A stretch of DNA of 64,000 bases from Palaemon carinicauda. Its lineage: Eukaryota > Arthropoda > Malacostraca > Decapoda > Palaemonidae. The stretch is taken from contig NC_090739.1 in the NCBI RefSeq assembly GCF_036898095.1, positions 103,337,258-103,401,257 of the forward strand. The letters are read 5' to 3'. Both the position numbers and the translations under genes were made by a program. Positions within the stretch are counted from its first letter, which is position 1, and each line of letters starts with the position of its first letter. The notes beneath the pieces were generated by a model. It was not told the DNA's origin. It worked only from the letters and a program-made list of their open reading frames with translations, and made no database searches. This document shows positions 32,066-39,964 of this stretch, piece after piece.

Positions 32066-32180
32066 GGCTTGAGTGTCACAATGATGGGCTGGGCAATGGC
32101 GGTGGGGTAGTTTATCCACCCTGGCAGGCTCAACCATACCGCTAAGGCCAGTTCTGAGAGACCAGACCAAGACTGGACCC
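31994..32180 (+). ncRNA. Candidate HDV-like self-cleaving ribozyme at the LINE 5' end
   Basis: In the LINE RNA sense (+), the second copy of a 36-bp duplication can fold in the HDV double-pseudoknot order. P1 is CCCCTCT (32,030-32,036) with AGAGGGG (32,061-32,067). J1/2 is GAT. P2 is GGTCCAG (32,040-32,046) with CTGGACC (32,173-32,179). P3 is ACT (32,048-32,050) with AGT (32,058-32,060), around a 7-nt loop, and its 3' strand abuts the P1 3' strand. A roughly 100-nt region with its own hairpins occupies the P4 place, and ACCAAGA precedes the P2 3' strand. 5'-terminal HDV-like ribozymes are known in several non-LTR families. The first base of P1 is C rather than the usual G. Paired by eye, not folded by program. 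Confidence 0.45.
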
Positions 32181-32816
32181 CTATAGGCCTTCTCCTTTAT
32201 CTAAGATAGGCAAAGGCTAGGAGAAGGAAAACTCCAAAATCAAACCAAACAAGACCCCAACGGCGGAGCTTCCCAGCGCCGGCGGAAGAGGGCAATGCCT
32301 GTCGGGCAGACAACAAGGCGGGCCTTGACATAACAAGAACCCGGCAACCCGATGCAACCAACATCGGAGAAGCCGCCTGTCTCATATATCTTGAGCCGCG
32401 GTGAAAACGATGTGGGCCAAGTGTGTGTGCGTGGCCGTTGCAGAGCCACGACCACCCAAAACAATATACCCAGCTACTGGCATTCTGTCATTTCCTCCAC
32501 CCTTCTTCATCTCTTTCTCACCATCATCAACACCACCAAGTCCTGAGGCGACAGCACCGTGGGTGAAGGGGGGCAGGCCTGGATAGCTGGAAGCCCTTAG
32601 CCCACGACTGCACTCAGGCGGCGAGTCTAAGATTCAGTCGCTCTCTGGTGACGGTGCCGTGACACCAGAGTTCGGCAGCTGGACCCGTGACTGGGCTGGC
32701 CTATTGAGGACACCGCAGCCTACCCCACATAGGGAGGCCCCTAGAAAAGGTGGGGTAAACATCGGACACGGCAAACCCATCTGGTCAGCTCACCGCGGCT
32801 GGCGGACATCCCACTA
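32181..32816 (+). other. LINE 5' UTR (inverted segment)
   Basis: GC-rich untranslated leader between the candidate ribozyme and the endonuclease frame. No open frame agrees with the downstream protein. It includes inverted-repeat segments and no recognisable promoter motif. Confidence 0.6.
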
Positions 32817-33591
32817 ATGCGGTCGAAACAACAAGAAAAAAATATTAACCTTAGGTGCGTGGAACATCCGCACCCTCCAAGACGTGACGAACACCAACCG
32901 CCCGGAACGACGTACAGCCCTCGTCTGCAAGGAGCTAGCCCGCTTCAATGTTGATGTGGCGGCTCTTAGCGAGGCCAGACTACCCGAAGAGGGCAACATC
33001 AGGGAAGCTGGAACAGGCTACACCATCTTCTGGAAAGGCAAGGCCCTAGAGGAGCCTCGCATCCACGGTGTCGGCTTCGCCATCCGTTCCCAGCTAGTGC
33101 AGCAGCACAACCTCGCTCTCAAGGCCATTAGTGAGTGCCTGATGATTGTCCGCATCCCCATCACGTGGGACAGACACCTCACCCTGATCTCTGTCTACGC
33201 CCCGACTATAACCTCAACCAATGATGACAAAGCTCCCTTCTACACCCAGCTCAACCGCACCATCCAGGCAGTGCCCGCCAATGACAAGCTCGTTGTGCTT
33301 GGCAACTTTAATGCCCGAGTAGGAAAAGACCATCGCCTGTGTGAGGGAATCATCGGCCGCCATGGCATTGGAAATTGCAACGCCAATGGCCAACTCCTAC
33401 TGGGTCTGTGTGCAGAACACCAACTTGTGGTAACCAACACCATCTTCCAGTTACCAAAGCGACAAAAGACCACATGGAGACACCCACGGTCTAAACACTG
33501 GCACACCCAGGACTACGTCCTGACCAGAGCCAGAAACCGAGGAGACGTCCGCATCACCCGATCCATACCCGGAGCGGACGACTGCTGGACG
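32817..33591 (+). pseudogene. LINE apurinic-type endonuclease (5' half of the ORF, inverted)
   Basis: The APE-like endonuclease nicks target DNA to start insertion. Motifs in order: LGAWNIRTLQD (32,851), VAALSEARLPEEGN, GVGFAIRSQLV, LTLISVYAPT, LVVLGNFNARVGKD, NGQLLLGLCAEH, HPRSKHWHTQDYVL and SIPGADDCWT, where the inversion breaks it. GNFNAR has Asn where the family has a catalytic Asp (GDFNAR), and the complementary half carries CWTNHR for CWTDHR, so the nuclease looks dead. The open frame has no in-frame AUG upstream before a stop. An ATG at 32,817 (MRSKQQE) would join it if the A7 run at 32,836-32,842 lost one A, so a +1 slip is likely. Neighbour and second half: the RT at 29,550-31,992. 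Confidence 0.8.
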
Positions 33592-33600
33592 ATAATGAAT
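33592..33600. repeat. Target-site duplication, right copy (ATAATGAAT)
   Basis: Matches 29,484-29,492 exactly and directly follows the shared break sequence GACTGCTGGACG. Confidence 0.75.
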
Positions 33601-33897
33601 ATATAAAGCTTAAAACCAGTAGCAGGAGATTTTTGCCTTTCAATAGAAACTTTGTCATTTTAATGCTTTGAAAAAAATCCCTGTTCACTAGATTGAAGAA
33701 AAATAAATAGGATCTTCCACTACAAACAAGCATTTGGAATGCTATACGTAACCAGAATAATTAAAATATTGACATTATGGAAAAACATGATCAATTTAAT
33801 GAAAATTACTCAAACAAGCTTTATATGCAGTTTTGAGAATAAACTTACAAACTCTTTCAGGAAAAACTTTCAAAACAATTCGGCATTAGTTTGAACC

Positions 33898-33987
<90 letters not shown>

Positions 33988-34292
33988 TGGCTTTCTAATG
34001 CTTGGCAATGCTTTTAAGACCTTAAATACATTGATTCCCTTCACTAATATTCTATATTTTCTATTCATGGCTTTCCTTACTTCCTGTTACACAAGATAAA
34101 TGGATTAGTTGCTCACAAAAATATGTAAACCGATTTAATAAATAAATAAGCAAAATCTTTACAGAGCATACTACTTTCTCCCTTTGTTCAACTGAAAGAT
34201 ATGAAAAATAATTCTAGTAATACACTGTAGCATGTTGTATGAAATTTTCAGTTCAGTAGAATTATCTGTCATTATTGCAAGAAGGGAGTAAA
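33601..34292. other. AT-rich spacer with (GA)n tract
   Basis: No gene is visible. It contains about 40 GA units at 33,902-33,982 and lies between the twin-primed LINE and DIRS element A. Confidence 0.7.
33902..33982 (+). repeat. (AG)n microsatellite
   Basis: Uninterrupted AG dinucleotides; the serine/leucine frame on the other strand is an artefact. Confidence 0.95.
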
Positions 34293-34520
34293 TATAACAA
34301 ATTTCAAAGTATTTTGTACTTAACCTAACTATACAAACCTGAGTTCTTTACATAAGAGATGATACAGTGCAAGCTGGTTTAGCCATAAAAACATTAACGC
34401 GAGGTGTCAATAACCCTTCGTTAGTTAGCAAGGGTAGCGCAGGGTAGACCAACCAACCGGCTCACACACTCACCCAATAACTGAGCTCACTTTTGATCAC
34501 AGGTAGTACTTCTAGCTGGA
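34293..34520 (+). repeat. DIRS A inverted terminal repeat (3' end)
   Basis: Pairs with 46,870-47,060 in inverted orientation. Shared blocks include TTTAGCCATAAAAACATTAA and GTTAGTTAGCAAGGGT with scattered differences. The exact outer base is uncertain by about 10 bp. Confidence 0.7.
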
Positions 34521-34544
34521 AGGTGATGGTGGGACAAGTTAGTG

Positions 34545-34640
34545 TAACTGAGGTTTATATAGTTTAAAAAATACAAATTACTTCCTAATTTGCCATTTAC
34601 TCCTGAACAAATACAAATAGTTTTTTACATAGAAAACTCA
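34545..34640 (+). repeat. DIRS A internal complementary region
   Basis: AACTGAGGTTTATATAGTTT is complementary to the left terminus (CTATACAAACCTGAGTT). The following CAAATACAAATAGTTTTTTA is complementary to the right terminus (TTTGTATTTAAATG). Joining the complements of both ends is the DIRS signature; here it is diverged. Confidence 0.55.
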
Positions 34641-34989
34641 CCCTAAGGTGGGTGGAAGTCTTATTTTAACAGGCTGAAGACCATTGCCTGGGATACAAAT
34701 CTGAGTTCAATAGAGCATGGGAAGAGCATCCCAACAACCCCTGAACCATTGGCCGATCAGTGCCAAAGGTTTAACTGCCTGTGCAGCCATGGTGAGTGAA
34801 AACTTGCACTGTAACTTTAGCTAGTAAGTACTGTATAAAGAGTTGGTTAACACTCGTGCATACTTAAACCCAGACAGCCTAACTCCCTCTTGCAAGGAGG
34901 TTGGGGACGTAACAAAATACACAATAAACGTATTGAGACCGATAAACGAAAATGAGGTTTACCCGCAGTCGGCCAGTTTGCAGTCTACA

Positions 34990-36019
34990 GATGCTGTGCC
35001 CTAAGAGAGGGGAAGATGAAGATGAAGACTATGACCGCAGTGACACCTGCCCTCGACCGACTTTTACTAGTCCTGCAAGGGAGCTTAGGTAGCTATACTA
35101 CTTGTTGAGTAGCTACCACAGGACCTAGAATAAACTTATCTAGAATCCTGTGGGTTGAGAGAGGTGAAGGTGGGTTTGCTTTTCTGAACTCCAAAATGGA
35201 GCACCTGCACCACAGAGATATTTCTTTTCAACACAAGGGACGAACCTAAGCCCGTGACATCTGCCCTTCTTGAGGGGGAGGATTGAGTGCACGATCAATG
35301 ACCTGCTAAATCCAAGAAGAGACGGCATTCTTCATAACTCTCCTCTTGACCCTGTCTGTATGGACAAGTAGATGCTTAACGTGAGGGTTAAGTTCCTCTC
35401 GTGAACTTGAGATACTGTATTGCCTAAATCCTCTCACAGGACTACTAACAGCTGATCAGGATCATCAGTTACTTCCCAAAGACTCAAAATCTGGAAGGGC
35501 CTGAACCTAAGGTCTTCTACCACTGGATTCTGAGTCTTACAAATAAAATTCAGGGATGAAGCAGAGTGCAACCAGTCCCCATTCCCTTGAATGGGCAATG
35601 TCATAAAGGCCATATAACTCACTGACCATCTTTGCTGAGGCCAGGGTGAGATGGAAACCCATTTTAGGAGTAAAGTCCTTAATGGCTTGTTGGGGGTTCC
35701 TTTCAAGGAATGGAGCACTGACTATGGAGGTGGTCTAGCTTCTGACTGAGGGAAAGTTAGCTCAAATCTCCTTATAAGCATGGACAATTCCATTGATGAG
35801 GAAATATATACCACTTTCAGTCTAAAGATTTGGCTTAAAAGCTGAGAAATAGCCTTTCACTGCCGACAGAGCAGAGTTCTTCCTCCTTAAAGGTATAACA
35901 AAAGATCGGCAATCAGGGGTACAGTGGCTTTGAATGGAGAGAGACCCATTCCACAAAACCAACCACAAAGGAGTTCCCACTTAGCCTGATAGATGGAGAT
36001 GGAAGACTACCTGAAGTAT
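34990..36019 (-). pseudogene. DIRS A tyrosine recombinase remains
   Basis: Read right to left, frames broken by stops follow the recombinase of B and C. They give IYQAKWELLCGWFCG near 35,960, ISSSMELSMLIRRFELTFPQ (35,780), and SASSLNFICKTQNPVVEDLR followed by RPFQILSLWEVTDDPDQLL (35,440-35,560). A decayed end has GLGSSLVLKRNISVVQVL where the active HDVRG and Tyr motifs should be. The N-terminal part is missing because element B abuts at 36,020. Not functional. Confidence 0.7.
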
Positions 36020-36270
36020 GACATTCATAGATAATTTGTATTTTTCCTAACTACTGTATACAAACCTTAGTTATTTAATAGGGGTATTACTTTCGGCGTA
36101 GCTGAAATGACGAGCCATTAATTTTTAACGAGGGTTAACTGCCCATACCGCTAGTTAGCAGGGGTAGGGGAGGGTAGCTTGCTACAGATAGCCCTTACAC
36201 ACCTGTGATTGTGCTCCCTTTGCTTGGAGGTAGGACTTGAAGGGGGATAGGATTGGCGGGTAAGTTTGCT
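36020..36270 (+). repeat. DIRS B inverted terminal repeat (3' end)
   Basis: Complement of the right end: shared blocks TTAATAGGGGTATTACTTT, GAGCCATTAATTTTTAAC, CCGCTAGTTAGC and CACACCTGTGATTG occur in both, in inverted orientation. Confidence 0.85.
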
Positions 36271-36271
36271 T

Positions 36272-36365
36272 AAATAACTAAGGTTTGTATACTTAGGAAA
36301 AATACAAATTATCTACGAATGTCGTTTGTTCCTTAACTGAAATACAAACCACGCTATTTAATAGG
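36272..36365 (+). repeat. DIRS B internal complementary region
   Basis: TTAAATAACTAAGGTTTGTA with AGGAAAAATACAAATTAT is the reverse complement of the left terminus. After CTACGAATGTC it continues GTTCCTTAACTGAAATACAA and CCACGCTATTTAATAGGGG, the reverse complement of the right terminus. This is the template for joining both ends in the circular DIRS intermediate. Confidence 0.85.
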
Positions 36366-36775
36366 GGTGACTCACCCATTAGGAAGGGTGGACGTCCCAG
36401 CCAATCTGGCTTTTGGCTTTACCCAAGGGCTCCTATCCGAGTTTATCAGTACTCATAAAATAATGAGTCCCTGCACAAGCTGTGTGTTGAGGTATGCAGA
36501 AGTGTGACTGTCCTGGTAAAGTTATTCAGAGTTCTTTAGAAGGAAAAACTGTGTAACTAGGACTTTCACAATACCACCTCGTCAGGGTATGGGGACGCAA
36601 CAGTATTAGTCTTAATACTAGTTACACAAGGGAGCATGGTTTACCTACAGTGGTTTGAGGTCAGCAATGCAGAGAACCCAGGATAGTGCTTTCCCCAAAA
36701 GAGGGGAGAATGAAGAAAAGAATAAGGGCCAGTCAAACTTTTCATCCACACAGACTAAAACCGGGTAACAATGCC

Positions 36776-37999
36776 TCAACCTTCTGCTATTTGTCCAATA
36801 AGGAGCTTGAGGTTATAACCCAGCTGTTGTGCAGCCACCATAGGACCGATAGAGAACGTATCGAATCTCCTGTGGGTCACATCTTGCAGGTAGTGGGATA
36901 TGAATGTGGTCTGACGATTCCACACCCCAGCTTGAAGAACCTGCATCACCGAGAAGTTTCTCTTGAATGCCAGGGTCGTAGCTACGCCCCTGACATCATG
37001 AGCTCTGGGGCGACGTGAAGGAGGAGGGTCTGGATTCAGTGTATGGTCTATGACCTTGCGAATCCATGCCGAGACGGTGTCCCTGGTGACTTCTTCTTGG
37101 TCCTTCCTGTGCTGACGAATAGTGCAAGCACATAAGGACAGGCTGCAGCTGTTCTCATAAGATACAGCCTCAAACTCCTCACTGGGCATAGTAAGAGATG
37201 ATCTGGGTCATCTGTTAAAGTATGGAGACTAGAAATCCGGAAAGAGTCGAATCGTGGATCTGCTACTCCTGGGTTCTGAGTCTTAGCAATAAACTCAGGG
37301 ACGAAGCAGAACGTTACCTCTCTCCATCCCCTTAAATGGCTGATGTTGTATGAGACCATGAAGTTCACCGACTCGCTTGGCCAAAGCCAAAGCTAACAGA
37401 AACACAGTCTTCCAAGTTAGGTGGCAATCGGTTGTCTGGCGTAATGGTTCATAGGGAGGTCTCATGATAGACCCGAGAACTCCAACCACGTTCCATGGGG
37501 GAAGTCTTACTTCGGACTGGGGGCAGTTAAGTTCATAACTCCGTATGAGTAAGGAAAGTTCTAGCGATGAAGAAATGTCCATTCCTTTCAGTCTGAGGGC
37601 GAGAGTCAAGGCTGAGCGATAACCTTTTACTGCCAAGACTGACAGGCGCATTTTTTCACGCAAATACACGAGGAACTCCGCTATTGCTGGAATAGTGGCA
37701 TAGAGGGGCGAGATACCCCTTCCACGACACCAACCACAGAAGACTCTCCACTTTGCCTGATAGACTGCTGCTGATGACTTACGCAGGTATCCATACATCC
37801 TAGTCGCAACTTGTTGTGAAAATCTTCTCTGAGAGAGGAGATGCTGGATAGTCTCCAGGCATGAAGTCGTAGTGAAGCTACGGCTTTGTGGAATATGTTG
37901 GCATGTGGTTGTTTGAGTAGATTGTGTCGTGGAGGGATTTCTCTTGGGGGCTCTGTTAGGAGCTGCAGAAGGTCCGGAAACCATTCTGCGTGATGCCAT
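36776..37999 (-). pseudogene. DIRS B tyrosine recombinase (frameshifted)
   Basis: Integrase-like recombinase of the tyrosine family, which would insert the circular DIRS intermediate. It starts at an ATG (37,999; MASRRMVSGPSAAPNRAP) inside the preceding RT/RNase H frame. N-terminal SAM-like core: AVYQAKWRVFCGWCRGRG, IAEFLVYLREK, SVLAVKGYRSALTLALRLKG. The catalytic domain follows: WKTVFLLALALAKRVGELHG (first Arg region), a frameshift near 37,300-37,360, SLNFICK-like FIAKTQNPGVADPRF, another frameshift near 37,110-37,180, then RRPRAHDVRGVATTLAF (His-x-x-Arg) and ISHYLQDVTHR with the nucleophilic Tyr. The stop is at 36,776. The catalytic residues are present but two shifts disrupt the protein. 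Confidence 0.8.
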
Positions 38000-39879
38000 A
38001 GCGGAGCTATGAGGGTCATTGAAAGATTGACCGATATTCTGGTCTTCTTGAGTACACTCCTCATCAGACAGAACGGGGGAAAGGCATAAACGTCAATGTT
38101 GTCCCACCGTTGTTGGAAAGTACCTTGCCAGAGAGCCTTAGGGTCTGGGACTGGGGAACAATACAGTGGGAGCCTGAAGTTAAGGGCCGTTGCGAAGAGG
38201 TCCACAGTTCGAGAACCCCACAGTCCCAACTTTATTGGCTACTAGATGATCCAAAGACCACTCGGTACTCACTATCTGAGATACTCTGCTCAGGTTGTCG
38301 GCGAGCACATTCCTTTTGCCTGGAATGAAGCATGCTGATAGTGGTATCAAGTGGATTTCGGCCCATCTCAGTATCTCTACTGCAAAAATGTACCTCCTTG
38401 TTTGGTGATGTAAGCCACTACTGTGGTGTTGTCGCTCATCACCACCACTGAGTGGCCCGCCAGGAACTGTTGGAACTGTTGAAGGGCCAGAAAGATGGCC
38501 TTCATCTCTAGGAGATTCATGTGGAGATACTCTTCTGACTCTGACCAGAGGCCTGAGGCCATGTGGTGCAGCACGTGCCCCCCCCTTTTTTTTGAAGCGT
38601 CTGAGAACACCATCAAATCCGGGGAGAGGACGAGAAGGTCCACTCCCTTTCGTAGGTTCTCGTCTGTCACCCACCCCTGGAGTACTGTCAAGTTCCGCTG
38701 ATCCCACGGGGATCCGGACGTCGGGGGAATCGCGAGTCTGATTCCACCGGGACTTGCGTTGCCCCTGGAGGGATCTCATCCTGAGGCGACCATTGGGAAC
38801 TAGACGGCCCAGCGATGAAAGGTGACCGAGGAGACGTAACCACGTTTGAGTTGGAATTTCTTCTCATCTGGGAAAGGGTCTTGCGACCTTTCTCAGCCTT
38901 GTTATCCTGTCGTCTGATGGTAAGGCTTTGTGGAGATTGGTGTCTTATGATCATGCCTAAGTATACCAGTCTCTGAGTAGGAAGCAGAGAAGACTTCGAG
39001 ATTTACCATGATCCCCAGATACTGGCAACTCTCACAAGTTTGTCTCAGTGTTGAAGAAGGGTTGATACCGAGTCTGCTAGGATTAGCCAGTCGTCCAGAT
39101 AACGGAGGAGACGGATGCCAATCCTGTGTGCCCAAGATGACACTAGGGCAAACACTCTAGTGAAAACTTGGGGTGCTCTGGAAAGACCGAAGCACAGCAC
39201 CTTGAACTGGTACTTTCTGTTGTCTAAGCTGAATCTTAACACTTTTACCCCCAAAGGACGTACTAGTACATTTCACAAAACTCATCCCTTTACCCCCATG
39301 GACGTACCGGTACGTCCTTGCAAAAAAAATGCTATAAATTTTTTTTTTTTTCATATTTGATAATTTTTGGGGGGTTAAGTATTGGAAATTTCCAAAGAGC
39401 CTAGGGGTAAAAGGGTTAAGAACTTCCTTGAAGACGGATGGACTGGGATCTGGAAGTACACGTCCTTTAGGTCCAGTGTACACATGAAGTCCTGAGGTCT
39501 TACTGCTAGTCTGACCGTGTCTGCTGTCTCCATGCTGAACGGAGTTTGTTTAACAAACTTTTTCAGGGCTGAGAGGTCGATGACTGGTCTCCAGCCTCCA
39601 GACATCTTTCTTACAAGAAAGTGTCGATTGAAGAAGTCTGGGGTCCCTTCCAGGACCTCTTGGAGAGCGCCCTTCTTCAACAGGGTTTGGACTTCTGCCC
39701 GAAGGGCCTGCCCCCTTGCCGATCCCATGGCAAGGGAGTCTATTGACACTGGATTCCTGGTCATGGGAGGTAGAGATGTTATGAATGGGACGTGATACCC
39801 TGGACGGATCACGGAGATTGTCCAGAAATTGTCCCCGAGTTGCTTCCACCTGTGAGCATCTTTGTAGGCATTCCCCCAC
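37681..39879 (-). pseudogene. DIRS B reverse transcriptase / RNase H (interrupted by a MITE)
   Basis: RT motifs read right to left. They are LKKGALQEVLEGTPDFFNRH, SGGWRPVIDLSALKKFV, MCTLDLKDVYFQIPVHPSSR (to about 39,420), the 184-bp MITE, then YQFKVLCFGLSRAPQVF and catalytic RLLRYLDDWLIL (39,076-39,190). RNase H follows with LMVFSDASKKRGGHV, HMNLLEMKAIFLALQQF and VVMSDNTTVVAYI (acidic residues D, E, D kept) and a FIPGKRNVLADNLSR block. The tail frame (38,229-37,681: VDLFATALNFRLPLYCSPVP to SMPLFQQ) overlaps the recombinase by 319 bp. At least two frameshifts and the MITE make it inactive. DIRS RTs carry no integrase domain of their own. Confidence 0.8.
39236..39419. mobile_element. piggyBac-like MITE (184 bp) flanked by TTAA
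   Basis: It is bounded by TTAA at 39,236-39,239 and 39,416-39,419. The inverted ends are CACTTTTACCCCCAAAGG and, on the other strand, CCCTTTTACCCCTAGG. Inside is a subterminal repeat (TTTACCCCCATGGACGTACC) and an 18-bp perfect palindrome GGACGTACCGGTACGTCC. It encodes nothing. Removing it with one TTAA restores colinearity with element C (GAATCT, then AAGAACTTCCTTGAAGACGG versus CAGATACTTCCTGGAAGACGG). TTAA duplication is typical of piggyBac transposases, so it was probably mobilised by one in trans. Confidence 0.85.
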
Positions 39880-39964
39880 TGGTGGAAACGCAGGGGGAGT
39901 GCCTACCCTAGCGTTTGCGGCCTCGCCCGCTCCCTTTAGGATTCTTTCTTCCCCTGGAGGACAT

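Larger units (their letters stand above)
29493..33591 (-). mobile_element. Near-complete LINE with inverted 5' segment (twin priming)
   Basis: The 3' segment (29,493-31,992) is in minus orientation and encodes the RT. The 5' segment (31,993-33,591) is in plus orientation and holds the 5' UTR and endonuclease. Both halves contain the same 12 bases GACTGCTGGACG at the break (33,580-33,591 on +; complement at 31,981-31,992), so no internal sequence is missing. The 9-bp ATAATGAAT duplication brackets the whole. This is the layout expected when the second target end primes internally on the RNA. The family resembles RTE-like elements with a C-terminal C2H2 finger; the clade is not certain. Confidence 0.85.
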
